Origin: CAXFCD01 sp964001155
GTDB lineage: Bacteria; Fidelibacterota; Marinisomatia; Marinisomatales; UBA1611
Reading direction: 5' to 3'
DNA length: 16,031 nucleotides
Assembly (NCBI GenBank): GCA_964001155.1
Contig: CAXFCD010000146.1
Span: 1 to 16,031 of the forward strand
Shown here one piece after another: positions 7,043 to 15,707 of this stretch (within the stretch, counting starts at the first letter, position 1; the number at the start of each line of letters is the position of its first letter). Made by a program: the position numbers and the translations under genes. The notes under the pieces are model-generated. The model saw only the letters and a program-made list of their open reading frames with translations. It did no database searches and was not told the DNA's origin.

Positions 7043-7347
7043 TGCACGATTTAAATACATATTTATTTGTTGCAGCAATCCTGTTTTCCTTAGGTGTGTT
7101 TGGTGTCATGACACGACGAAATGGGATTGCGGTTCTCATGGGTGTAGAACTCATCCTAAATGCAGCCAATATAAATTTTGTAGCATTCTCAAGATTTGGC
7201 GGGATGAATATGGATGGTCATGTATTTGCTTTGCTGGTAATTGTCCTGGCAGCGGCTGAAGCGGCTGTGGCATTGGCCATTGTGATTAATATTTATAATA
7301 ATATGAATACCATTAATGTAGATGAGGCCTCAGCCTTGAAAGAATGA
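7042..7347 (+). CDS. nuoK: Complex I subunit K, proton-channel subunit (ND4L)
   Basis: Three-helix membrane subunit of 101 residues, the standard length. The two buried glutamates needed for proton transfer are present at E36 (GVELILNAANINF) and E73 (LAAAEAAVALAIVI), matching the E. coli E36 and E72 pair. The C-terminus ends in a short polar tail. The start overlaps the nuoJ stop by one base, and the stop overlaps the nuoL start (ATGATG), which offers two adjacent nuoL start codons. Confidence 0.97.
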   Translation: MHDLNTYLFVAAILFSLGVFGVMTRRNGIAVLMGVELILNAANINFVAFSRFGGMNMDGHVFALLVIVLAAAEAAVALAIVINIYNNMNTINVDEASALKE

Positions 7348-9395
7348 TGGACAATATTTTTATCAATTATTCCCTATTTATTCTTTTTCTGCCTTTGGGA
7401 GCATTCCTTGTACAAATTTTAATCGGAAAACGGTTACCGCGACAAGGCGATTGGGTTTCTATCGGTGCTATCGTAATTACCCTAATTTTAGCGATTGCCA
7501 TGTTTGTAGCCATGCTTCTGGACTATGATCCCAATTTTAAACAAGAAGCATCCTTCACTTGGATTGATATGGGCGCATTCTCCATCAGTCTTGGATTTCT
7601 GGTGGACAATATTACCGTCATCATGCTGCTGGTTGTGGCGCTGATTTCTACCTGTACACATATTTTCTCTTTAGAATATTTGAAAGGGGATGTTCGATAT
7701 TCCCGGTATTATGCTTACCTTGGATTATTCACATTTTCCATGAATGGAATTGTATTGGCAAATAATTTGGTGTCAATGTATATGTCTTGGGAATTGGTGG
7801 GGGTTAGTTCCTTTTTACTAATTGGACATTGGTTCGAAAAAGACACCGCAGCAGATGCATCTAAAAAAGCATTCTTGACAAACAGGGTGGGGGACATCGG
7901 TTTCTTTATTGGCATCATGCTGATCTACACTGCTGTTGGTTCATTTGCCTTTGGTGATATTTTTGAAGGTGTTGCTGCTGGGATGATCTCAGGAACCACA
8001 CTCACATTTGCAGGCGTTGGATTGTTTTTAGGTGCCATGGGGAAATCATCACAATTTCCGCTCCACATTTGGCTTCCTGATGCAATGGAAGGACCAACCC
8101 CTGTTTCTGCTTTGATGCATGCAGCCACCATGGTTGCAGCCGGTGTTTATTTATCTGTAAGAATTTTCCCAATCCTGACTCCGGATGCACTTTTATTTGT
8201 GGCTTACATTGGTGGGTTTACAGCCATATTTGCTGCCACTATTGCCATCACACAAAATGATATTAAAAAAGTGTTGGCCTATTCAACCGTGAGTCAATTG
8301 GGCTACATGATTTTGGCTGTGGGGACTGGTGTTTACACCGCTGCATTTTTTCATCTGTTGACACACGCCATGTTTAAAGCGAATCTGTTTTATGGTTCCG
8401 GTTCTGTGATTCATTCCATGCATCATGCACTCCATGAAAAGCATGACCATGACACGGATCCACAAGATATGCGGAACATGGGTGGTTTTAAGGATAAAAT
8501 GCCCGTGACCTATTGGTCAATGTTGCTCAGTACTCTGGCAATTGCCGGTGTGCCGCTCTTTTCCGGATTCTTGAGTAAAGATGCGATTTTAGCCGGAACA
8601 TTGTCATTCGCTCAACACCATCCTGAACATTTTCTCCTTCCAATTTTTGGATTTGGTGCCGCAGCTATCACCGCGTTTTATATGTTTCGAATGATGTTTT
8701 TAACCTTCCACGGCGAACCCCAAATGCCCGAATTGATGGATGATATCCACGAAAGTCCAAAAGAAATGACCGGTCCATTAATTTTGCTGGGTGGACTAAG
8801 TGTGTTTGTTTGGTATACGCTTCCTTATTTTAATCCGATTTCGAGCCATGGCTGGTTTACAGACCTTGTTGTTCCAAAGGATGCAGTCGTTCCGGGAAAT
8901 CTCACAGCCCACGAAATTGAAGAAGGGGCTCATCACGCTCACTATCTTGCCATGGGACTCTCTATCGGTGTGGCAGTTTTAGGCATTGGACTCTCAATCC
9001 TCATGTATTTGAAAAAAGTTTTCTCAGCAGAAACATGGGGATCGCGTGCAGGCTTCATGTACGATTGGAGCTTGAACAAATATTATTTTGACGAGAATTA
9101 TAATAAATATCTCTATCAACCCACTTTGCGCTTAGCCAATAAGATTGCGTGGATTGATTGGGAATTATACGACAAATATTTTATCAATGGGTTTGGACGT
9201 GTCACCGATTGGGCGAGTCGTGTTACTGGAAAATTTGATTTTGATGCCATTGACCAAACATTGGTAGACGGTACAGCAAAACTTGCTTCCGGATTGGGTG
9301 CCATCTTTAAAAAAGTTCAAACCGGAAAACTTCAAAATTATGTGCTGTATGTTACAGCAGGGGTAATCGTTCTCATGATTATCCAGTCATTTTAA
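7344..9395 (+). CDS. nuoL: Complex I subunit L, distal antiporter-like proton pump subunit
   Basis: The largest antiporter-like membrane subunit (ND5 homologue), 683 residues versus 613 in E. coli. The extra length is in the C-terminal half, which includes the lateral helix and ends in a final membrane anchor (about 660-683). Channel residues are intact: E150 (MSWELVGVSSF), K234 (GAMGKSSQFPLHIWLPD), K345 (HAMFKANLFY) and K412 (FSGFLSKDAIL). A His-rich loop (about 357-370, HSMHHALHEKHDHD) precedes DPQDMRNMGG, a typical NuoL loop location. Starts at 7344 or 7347 (adjacent ATGs) differ by one Met. The overlap with nuoK supports coupled translation. Confidence 0.97.
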   Translation: MMDNIFINYSLFILFLPLGAFLVQILIGKRLPRQGDWVSIGAIVITLILAIAMFVAMLLDYDPNFKQEASFTWIDMGAFSISLGFLVDNITVIMLLVVALISTCTHIFSLEYLKGDVRYSRYYAYLGLFTFSMNGIVLANNLVSMYMSWELVGVSSFLLIGHWFEKDTAADASKKAFLTNRVGDIGFFIGIMLIYTAVGSFAFGDIFEGVAAGMISGTTLTFAGVGLFLGAMGKSSQFPLHIWLPDAMEGPTPVSALMHAATMVAAGVYLSVRIFPILTPDALLFVAYIGGFTAIFAATIAITQNDIKKVLAYSTVSQLGYMILAVGTGVYTAAFFHLLTHAMFKANLFYGSGSVIHSMHHALHEKHDHDTDPQDMRNMGGFKDKMPVTYWSMLLSTLAIAGVPLFSGFLSKDAILAGTLSFAQHHPEHFLLPIFGFGAAAITAFYMFRMMFLTFHGEPQMPELMDDIHESPKEMTGPLILLGGLSVFVWYTLPYFNPISSHGWFTDLVVPKDAVVPGNLTAHEIEEGAHHAHYLAMGLSIGVAVLGIGLSILMYLKKVFSAETWGSRAGFMYDWSLNKYYFDENYNKYLYQPTLRLANKIAWIDWELYDKYFINGFGRVTDWASRVTGKFDFDAIDQTLVDGTAKLASGLGAIFKKVQTGKLQNYVLYVTAGVIVLMIIQSF

Positions 9396-9410
9396 CTCAA
9401 TGAGTGATTA

Positions 9411-9418
9411 GAGGAGAG
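9411..9418 (+). promoter_or_regulatory. Shine-Dalgarno site of nuoM
   Basis: GAGGAGAG ends one base before the nuoM ATG at 9420, with the GGAG core centred about seven bases upstream. It lies in the only sizeable gap inside the nuo run (24 bases) and marks independent translation initiation where the start/stop overlap chain is broken. Confidence 0.7.
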
Positions 9419-9419
9419 A

Positions 9420-10964
9420 ATGGAACATATTCTCAGTTGGCTAATTTGGCTTCCCATCATCGGGATGGTGGCCATCGCATTTATACCGCGTGATAAAGAA
9501 GATGTGATTAAGATCACCGCCGCGGTTACAACCGGATTGCAATTCCTATTGACACTTGTTCTTTGGAACAATTTTGACACCGGAAACGGTGGAATGCAAT
9601 TCATGGAAAGAGCGGAATGGATTCCGTCCTTCAATATTGCCTACATTTTGGGTGTGGATGGATTAAGTCTCCCCATGGCAATCTTGACAGCCTTGTTATG
9701 TTTTCTTGGCGTTTTTGTCAGTTGGAACATTAACAAAGCTGTAAAAGGCTACTTTGCCTTATTCTTGCTTTTGGATACAGGCATCATGGGCGTTTTTCTG
9801 TCCATGGATTTCTTCCTGTTCTACATTTTCTGGGAAGTGATGCTTTTGCCCATGTATTTCTTGATTGGGATGTGGGGTGGACCTCAACGTGAATATGCAG
9901 CCATAAAATTTTTCCTCTACACATTGTTTGGCTCTGTTCTCATGTTAGTTGGGATACTCGGGCTCTATTTCACCTGCGGAAAAACATTCGATATTTTGGA
10001 ACTCACTCGTGTAGCACCCGAAGCACTGCAAGGCGTTATGTGGTGGGGCATGAGCGCTATCAAGGTCATATGGGTCCTGCTCTTTGTTGGATTTGCAATT
10101 AAAGTTCCTGTCTTCCCTTTTCACACATGGTTGCCATTAGCTCACGTTGAAGCACCTACAGCTATCTCTGTATTACTGGCAGGTATTTTGCTGAAGCTCG
10201 GTGTCTATGGTATTCTCAGAATTAATTATGGATTGATGCCAGACGGTGTGTATTGGTTCGCCGGTGCATTAGCATTTTTAGGTTTGATTAATGTGATTTG
10301 GGGTGGACTATGTGCCTTAGCTCAAAAAGATTTGAAAAAACTGGTAGCTTATTCCAGTGTGAATCACATGGGATATTCCTTGATCGGCATGGCAGCGATT
10401 ATCGCTGCAGGTGAAGCTCATGGACTCAACATGAAAGCTGCACAAGCAGGTCTCGGTGGTGCTGTATTTCAAATGTTTAACCATGGCACCATCTCAGCCA
10501 TGCTCTTTATTTTGGTGGGTGTCATCTATGACCGTGCTCACCACAGAGATATTGAAGGATTTGGTGGTTTAGCTTCCCAAATGCCTATTTACACCGGTAT
10601 CACAGCATTGGCATTTTTTGCTGGTCTCGGGCTCCCTGGATTGTCAGGATTCATCAGTGAAGCCATGTGTTTCATTGGTGCTTTTCCTGTGTTTAAAGCC
10701 ATTGTAATTGCTTCTACCATTGGAATTCTGTTAAATGCCGCTTATTTTTTATGGGCGTTCCAACGCATCTTCTTTGGCAAGCTCAATGAAAAATATACGG
10801 AATTGCCTGAAATTAATCGGTTGGAACTTTGGACTGTGGTTCCATTGCTTGTTATCACCATTTTCTTTGGTGTGTATCCTTCGCCTTATTTAGATGTGAT
10901 TGCTGCATCCATGGATAATTTGATCAATCACGTTGTGTCTCTTGCAACCTTTGCAAGCATGTAA
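9420..10964 (+). CDS. nuoM: Complex I subunit M, antiporter-like proton pump subunit
   Basis: Antiporter-like membrane subunit (ND4 homologue), 514 residues with about 14 helices, standard length. Channel residues are intact: E139 (FYIFWEVMLLPMYF), K228 (GFAIKVPVFPFHTWLP) and E414 (LSGFISEAMCFIGAF), the last being the family-specific glutamate where NuoL and NuoN use lysine. HVEAPTAISVLLAGILLKLG (242-261) and AQKDLKKLVAYSSVNHMGY (301-319) are further signatures. A good Shine-Dalgarno site precedes the ATG. The stop is followed by nine bases (GGAAAAAGA), then nuoN. Confidence 0.97.
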   Translation: MEHILSWLIWLPIIGMVAIAFIPRDKEDVIKITAAVTTGLQFLLTLVLWNNFDTGNGGMQFMERAEWIPSFNIAYILGVDGLSLPMAILTALLCFLGVFVSWNINKAVKGYFALFLLLDTGIMGVFLSMDFFLFYIFWEVMLLPMYFLIGMWGGPQREYAAIKFFLYTLFGSVLMLVGILGLYFTCGKTFDILELTRVAPEALQGVMWWGMSAIKVIWVLLFVGFAIKVPVFPFHTWLPLAHVEAPTAISVLLAGILLKLGVYGILRINYGLMPDGVYWFAGALAFLGLINVIWGGLCALAQKDLKKLVAYSSVNHMGYSLIGMAAIIAAGEAHGLNMKAAQAGLGGAVFQMFNHGTISAMLFILVGVIYDRAHHRDIEGFGGLASQMPIYTGITALAFFAGLGLPGLSGFISEAMCFIGAFPVFKAIVIASTIGILLNAAYFLWAFQRIFFGKLNEKYTELPEINRLELWTVVPLLVITIFFGVYPSPYLDVIAASMDNLINHVVSLATFASM

Positions 10965-10973
10965 GGAAAAAGA

Positions 10974-12464
10974 ATGACCAATCTTCAAAGTCTTTCTTTT
11001 TATTATCCCGAATTGATTTTAACCGGGGTGATCCTTACTGCGATTATTTATGATTTAACCATCCATAAATCCAAATCCGGGAATGTGGGTTGGGTGCTTA
11101 TTGCGGGACTCATTGCCGTTGCAGGCGCTGTTTGTCTTCAAGAAGACCCGGTGACAACGCTTTTCACGGATTCTGTTGTATTGGATCCATTTGCATCCTT
11201 TTTCAAATTGGTGGTAATTCTTGCAACCATTTTTGTATCCATTGTGAGCCTCTATACGGGAGAATTGGAAGAATACAGAAAGGGTGAATACTTTACCTTA
11301 TTAGGGATTATCACGTTTGGATTATTTCTCATGGCTTCCACCATTGATCTTATCATGGTGTATATCTCCATTGAAATTGTATCCATTATGTCATTTGTTT
11401 TGGCTGGGTATTTAAAGCAGAATACACGGTCCAACGAAGCGGCATTAAAATATGTGGTCTATGGTGCCTTTTCTTCCGGTGTGATGCTCTTTGGGTTGAG
11501 CTACATTTATGGACTCACAGGCAGCACAAATTATTTTCAAATTCAACAAGCCATCAGTCAAATGGATCCAAGCGCCAACACAGCATTGCTTATGGCTATG
11601 CTCATGTTATTGGCCGGGTTTGGTTACAAGATTTCTGCTGTGCCATTTCATTTTTGGACGCCGGATGTTTATGAAGGGTCGCCAACAACCATTACAGCCT
11701 ATTTATCCGTTGCACCCAAAGCTGGAGCATTTGCAATGATGATTCGGTTTTTTAATCAAGTCTTTGCCGATGGCGGTGCCATGGGCGGTTTGGATACTGC
11801 GTCATTGACTTCGTTACCTTGGGCAGATATATTAGCAATTTTGGCTGTTGTTACCATGACATTGGGGAATGTGGTTGCAATTCAGCAAAATTCAATCAAA
11901 CGGATGTTGGCCTATTCCAGTATTGCCCACGCTGGGTATATGATGTTAGCCATGCCCGTCATGTCCGGTGATAGTATTTATGCTATCATGATTTATTTGG
12001 TCATGTATTTATTCATGAATTTGGGTGCGTTCTTTGTGGTCATTACTGTAAAAAATAAAACCGGTGGTGAAACATTCGATGATTATAAAGGTCTCGGTTG
12101 GGAAATGCCCATGATTGGTGTGGTCATGACCATCTTTATGGTCTCTCTCACGGGATTACCACCCTCAGCCGGATTCATTGGAAAATTTTACATTTTTGCT
12201 TCACTCATTAAAGGTGGAGAACAATTCTATTGGTTGGTGGTTGCCGGTGGTATCAATAGTGTGATTTCTTTGTATTATTATTTCAGAGTGGTAAAGGTGA
12301 TGTTTTTGGAAGGTGAAAGAAGTGAAACAATTCTTCAGCCACCGACAGTTTTAGCAACCATGCTCTTAATTACTGCAATACCCTCTGTTTTGTTAGGGAT
12401 TTATTGGACACCCATTGCAGATTGGGTACAAAATTCTCTGACCTTTTTTATTCAAACACTTTAA
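10974..12464 (+). CDS. nuoN: Complex I subunit N, antiporter-like proton pump subunit
   Basis: Antiporter-like membrane subunit (ND2 homologue) closest to NuoK, 496 residues with about 14 helices. Channel residues are intact: E134 (VYISIEIVSIMSF), K219 (GFGYKISAVPFHFWTPD), K249 (SVAPKAGAF) and K404 (SAGFIGKFYIF). The motif SIKRMLAYSSIAHAGYM (307-323) is typical of the family. GGAAAAAGA upstream of the ATG is a weak ribosome site. It is the last complex I gene. The following nqrA starts 26 bases after the stop, with no terminator hairpin between them. Confidence 0.97.
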   Translation: MTNLQSLSFYYPELILTGVILTAIIYDLTIHKSKSGNVGWVLIAGLIAVAGAVCLQEDPVTTLFTDSVVLDPFASFFKLVVILATIFVSIVSLYTGELEEYRKGEYFTLLGIITFGLFLMASTIDLIMVYISIEIVSIMSFVLAGYLKQNTRSNEAALKYVVYGAFSSGVMLFGLSYIYGLTGSTNYFQIQQAISQMDPSANTALLMAMLMLLAGFGYKISAVPFHFWTPDVYEGSPTTITAYLSVAPKAGAFAMMIRFFNQVFADGGAMGGLDTASLTSLPWADILAILAVVTMTLGNVVAIQQNSIKRMLAYSSIAHAGYMMLAMPVMSGDSIYAIMIYLVMYLFMNLGAFFVVITVKNKTGGETFDDYKGLGWEMPMIGVVMTIFMVSLTGLPPSAGFIGKFYIFASLIKGGEQFYWLVVAGGINSVISLYYYFRVVKVMFLEGERSETILQPPTVLATMLLITAIPSVLLGIYWTPIADWVQNSLTFFIQTL

Positions 12465-12490
12465 CAGCAGTAATTTTTCATCGGTCAAAA

Positions 12491-13822
12491 ATGAATAATA
12501 TCAGCATTAAAAGAGGCCATGATATTCGAATCACTGGCGTTCCGCCAAAAGAAATTTCATCAATTCCCGGGTCTGAATCCGTCGCCATTATTCCGAAATC
12601 ATTCCGTGGTGTAAAACCTAAACTTTTAGTGAAAGAGGGAGATCAAGTTCAAATCGGTTCTCCTTTATTTTTTGATAAAACAAAACCGAATGTAAATTGG
12701 GCATCCCCGGCGAATGGCTCAATAAAAACAATCGAGTTTGGTCCTAGACGTGTCATCAATAAAATCGAGATTACGGTTGAAGGGTCTGATGCCATTCCCG
12801 GTCAATCCTTTACATCAGAACAATTATCTTCTGCAGATCGGGTAACCGTTCTTAATCGGATTGTAGATGCGAACCTTTTCCCACTGATTCGTCAACGTCC
12901 TTTTAACAAAGTTGCTAACCCGGAAGAAATACCAAGGGACATTTTTATTTCAGCAGTCAATACGGCTCCTTTATCTGTTGATTTAGAGTCTGTAATTGAT
13001 TCGGACAAGGAAGCATTCCAAGCAGGGGTCACAGCACTGAGTCGATTGATAAAAGGTAATGTTTTTGTAACATCCAAAAATGCTATGGATCTTCAAAACG
13101 CAGTCGTGCAGACAATTTCAGGTCCACATCCTGCAGGGAATGTCGGGATTCAAATTCACCATACAAAACCCTTGAAACCCCATGACCTTGTTTGGACAGT
13201 AGACACTCAGCATGTGATTATATTAGGAAAATTATTTTTAACAGGTGTCTACCAGCCCACAGTGGTTGTGACGGTTGGCGGTTCAGGAGCAACAAACCCA
13301 CAAACTGTATCTGCCAACGTTGGGGCAAACATTGGTGTACTTGTTTCCAACCAAGATTTAAGCAATCCAGTCAGATTAGTTTCCGGTGATGTGCTGACAG
13401 GGAAAAAAGTTGAAACCGACCAATTTTTAGGATTTTATGATACTTCGGTTGCCATTCTTTCAGATGAAGTTGATCGTCCATTTATAGGCATGTTGGCTGT
13501 AGGGAGCAGCGATACAAAGTATAGTTTGACGAATACGTTTATGGGATTTGGACAAAAACTATTCAAGTTTAATACAGCTCAAAATGGGGAAGAGCGGGCC
13601 ATGGTTCCTATCAATGCCTGGGAAAATGTATTGCCCATGGATCTGTATCCAAATGCGTTGTTCAGAGCAATTCTCGCGCAAGATATTGATGAAATGGAAC
13701 AATTAGGCCTATGGGAATGTGATGATGAAGATTTTGCTCTGTGTTCTTTTGCATGTCCCAGTAAAATTGATGTTGGGGAAGTAATTCGAGATGGATTGGA
13801 TCTTTTGGAGGTGGAGGGGTAG
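12491..13822 (+). CDS. nqrA: Na+-translocating NADH:quinone oxidoreductase subunit A
   Basis: Peripheral cytoplasmic subunit of the Na+-pumping Nqr complex, related to RnfC. From the ATG at 12491 it has 443 residues, the usual length, beginning with the family start MNNISIKRGHDIRITGVP. Landmarks are VKPKLLVKEGDQV (41-53), the biotinyl/lipoyl-like ASPANGSIKTIEFGPRR (71-87), VVTVGGSGATNP in the middle, and the C-terminal LPMDLYPNALFRAILAQD and CSFACPSKIDVGEVIRDGL regions. The open frame extends to 12404, but those 29 residues overlap nuoN and are not family-like. No Shine-Dalgarno sequence precedes this start, so it may depend on readthrough or re-initiation after nuoN. Confidence 0.95.
   Translation: MNNISIKRGHDIRITGVPPKEISSIPGSESVAIIPKSFRGVKPKLLVKEGDQVQIGSPLFFDKTKPNVNWASPANGSIKTIEFGPRRVINKIEITVEGSDAIPGQSFTSEQLSSADRVTVLNRIVDANLFPLIRQRPFNKVANPEEIPRDIFISAVNTAPLSVDLESVIDSDKEAFQAGVTALSRLIKGNVFVTSKNAMDLQNAVVQTISGPHPAGNVGIQIHHTKPLKPHDLVWTVDTQHVIILGKLFLTGVYQPTVVVTVGGSGATNPQTVSANVGANIGVLVSNQDLSNPVRLVSGDVLTGKKVETDQFLGFYDTSVAILSDEVDRPFIGMLAVGSSDTKYSLTNTFMGFGQKLFKFNTAQNGEERAMVPINAWENVLPMDLYPNALFRAILAQDIDEMEQLGLWECDDEDFALCSFACPSKIDVGEVIRDGLDLLEVEG
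13807..13819 (+). promoter_or_regulatory. Strong Shine-Dalgarno site that fixes the TTG start of nqrB
   Basis: GGAGGTGGAGGGG lies at the 3' end of nqrA, ending six bases before the TTG at 13826. This placement, together with the family N-terminus KWLRNLLD that immediately follows, supports TTG as the start codon. The first in-frame ATG (residue 58) is inside the conserved region. Confidence 0.75.
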
Positions 13823-13825
13823 TCC

Positions 13826-15007
13826 TTGAAGTGGCTCAGAAATTTATTAGATAAAGTTGCGCCGACTTTTGAAAAAGGTGGTAAGCTGGAAAAATTCTAT
13901 CCAATTTTCGAAGCCACGGATACTATTCTTTTTAGCACAGACGAACGAACCCACTCCGGACCTCATATTCGAGATAGCATTGATGTAAAACGCGTCATGA
14001 TCCTGGTGGTGGTTTCATTGATCCCTTGTTATATTTTTGGCGCAATGAATGTTGGGTACCAGATGGCTTTGGCCTTGGGACAAACAACAACTTGGCAGGA
14101 AAATTTATTGAATGGAGCTGTGACCATTTTACCTATTATTGCTGTTACATTCGCGTCTGGTGGATTTTGGGAATTGCTTTTCGCCGTCGTTCGGAAACAC
14201 CCAGTTAATGAAGGGTTTTTAGTCACCTGTGCTTTAATTCCGCTAGTCATGCCTCCAACCATTCCATTGTGGCAAGTGGCCGTTGCGACCTCCTTTGGCA
14301 TTGTGATAGGAAAAGAAATTTTTGGCGGCGTTGGCATGAATATTTTTAATCCTGCGTTGGTGGCAAGAGCGTTCTTGTTTTTTACATATCCGGTAAGAAT
14401 TTCCGGAGATAAAGTTTGGATCTCCGGACCCGATGGACACTCCGGTGCTACAGCTTTGGCTATCCCGGCGGCAGAAATAAACCAAGATGCTGTAACACTA
14501 TTGCATTCTGTCTCCCAATTTGATTTCTCTTGGATAAATATGTTCATGGGTTGGATTCCCGGATCCATTGGAGAAACAAGCACACTTTGGATTTTGGTGG
14601 GAGCACTCTTTTTAGCCGTGACCGGGATTGCATCTTGGCGAGTCATGGTTGGTGCACTTTTAGGTCTCATCGGAATGGCAGCACTGACAAATTTCATGGC
14701 AGAATGGACTGGTTCCACGAACACCATGCTGACCTTGCCGGCTCACTATCATTTGGTCATGGGAGGCTTTGCTTTTGGTGTTGCGTTTATGGCTACTGAA
14801 CCTGTCACAGGCGCACACACAGATAAAGGGCGCTGGGTCTATGGAATTTTCATAGGTGCATTAACAGTGATTATTCGATCCATCAATCCGGCTTATCCTG
14901 AGGGAACCATGTTAGCCATTTTGCTCATGAATGCATTTGCGCCCCTCATTGATTATTATGTGATTCGTGGTAACATTAAACGACGGTTGGTTCGGTATGC
15001 GCAGTAA
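13826..15007 (+). CDS. nqrB: Na+-translocating NADH:quinone oxidoreductase subunit B
   Basis: Main membrane subunit of Nqr, related to RnfD, thought to form the Na+ path and binding both covalent FMN and riboflavin. Its 393 residues start at TTG 13826, three bases after the nqrA stop. The covalent FMN site is the threonine of SGATALA (T209), in the position where ApbE-type flavin transferases attach FMN via a phosphodiester bond. Other signatures are TDERTHSGPHIRDSIDVKR (38-56), GGVGMNIFNPALVARAFLFF (167-186) and FMATEPVTGAHTDKGRW near the C-terminus. About ten hydrophobic helices are present. No apbE gene is in the window. The stop overlaps nqrC by 11 bases. Confidence 0.97.
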   Translation: MKWLRNLLDKVAPTFEKGGKLEKFYPIFEATDTILFSTDERTHSGPHIRDSIDVKRVMILVVVSLIPCYIFGAMNVGYQMALALGQTTTWQENLLNGAVTILPIIAVTFASGGFWELLFAVVRKHPVNEGFLVTCALIPLVMPPTIPLWQVAVATSFGIVIGKEIFGGVGMNIFNPALVARAFLFFTYPVRISGDKVWISGPDGHSGATALAIPAAEINQDAVTLLHSVSQFDFSWINMFMGWIPGSIGETSTLWILVGALFLAVTGIASWRVMVGALLGLIGMAALTNFMAEWTGSTNTMLTLPAHYHLVMGGFAFGVAFMATEPVTGAHTDKGRWVYGIFIGALTVIIRSINPAYPEGTMLAILLMNAFAPLIDYYVIRGNIKRRLVRYAQ

Positions 15008-15707
15008 TGCTTACACATTAGGGTTTACCTCCGCCATCACCATTGTGTTGGGATTTTTTCTTGCATTGGCAGCAGATAGTTTGCGTGATCTTCAAGATCT
15101 CAATGTAGAGAATGACATGAAGAAAAATATTCTTCTTTCACTTGGGTTTAGGCCTGCAGCAGATACCCAATGGACCTCCGATGAAATTCAAGCCTTGTTT
15201 GATGAATATATTGATGGATTTGTATTAGATGCCAGAGGGAATAGAACTGACGTAGATCCACAGTCAATCGATACAGAAAAAGACATTGGGAATCTTCCTA
15301 TTTTTGTTAGAAAAGCTGGAAATGAAATTGGTGGATATGCGATTCCGATTGCAGGGAAAGGACTTTGGTCAACGCTCTTTGGTTATTTCGCCATTGAGCC
15401 GGACGGCAGGACAGCAAAAGGCATCACATTTTACAAACATGGTGAAACGCCCGGACTGGGTGGCGAAGTGGATAAAGCTTGGTTCCAGGAAAATTTTATC
15501 GGAAAAAGATTTGTGGATGAAAATGACAATTTGATTGGCATCAAAGTATTGAAAGGGAAGGTGCAATCCGATGATCCTGATGCGATTCATAAAGTCGATG
15601 GTATCTCCGGAGCCACCATGACTACTAAAGGATTAGAAAATTTTCTTAAGGATGATTTGTCCAAATATGAGCCGTTTTTTAAGAAAGTCCGAGGAGGGCA
15701 AGGCTAA
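14997..15707 (+). CDS. nqrC: Na+-translocating NADH:quinone oxidoreductase subunit C
   Basis: Membrane-anchored flavoprotein with a periplasmic FMN-binding domain, related to RnfG. From the ATG at 14997 it has 236 residues: one N-terminal helix (about 7-28, TLGFTSAITIVLGFFLALA) then a soluble domain. The covalent FMN site is SGATMTT (T207), preceded by the GETPGLGGEVDKAWF motif (149-163). The open frame extends to 14967, but the MRSNAYTLGF start is family-typical and overlaps nqrB by only 11 bases. Its stop shares a base with the nqrD start (TAATG). Confidence 0.95.
   Translation: MRSNAYTLGFTSAITIVLGFFLALAADSLRDLQDLNVENDMKKNILLSLGFRPAADTQWTSDEIQALFDEYIDGFVLDARGNRTDVDPQSIDTEKDIGNLPIFVRKAGNEIGGYAIPIAGKGLWSTLFGYFAIEPDGRTAKGITFYKHGETPGLGGEVDKAWFQENFIGKRFVDENDNLIGIKVLKGKVQSDDPDAIHKVDGISGATMTTKGLENFLKDDLSKYEPFFKKVRGGQG
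15691..15698 (+). promoter_or_regulatory. Strong Shine-Dalgarno site of nqrD
   Basis: GAGGAGGG inside the 3' end of nqrC is followed by eight bases and then the nqrD ATG at 15707, near-ideal spacing. Confidence 0.75.

Noticed and set aside
9400..9411. Minimal open frame ATG-AGT-GAT-TAG between nuoL and nuoM, inside the small palindrome ACTCAATGAGT
   Set aside because: Three codons without its own ribosome site are easily explained by chance, and the five-base arms with a one-base centre cannot form a stable hairpin.
12404..12490. Upstream extension of nqrA to the ATG at 12404
   Set aside because: It overlaps the end of nuoN, and the family N-terminus begins at the ATG at 12491.
14029..14727. 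Long minus-strand open frame of 232 codons opposite nqrB
   Set aside because: It is an antisense shadow of a well-conserved gene; its composition (Pro, Ser, Thr, Lys rich) is the reverse-complement signature of membrane-protein codons.
14967..14996. Upstream extension of nqrC to the ATG at 14967
   Set aside because: It adds ten non-conserved residues inside nqrB; the start at 14997 gives the normal NqrC N-terminus.
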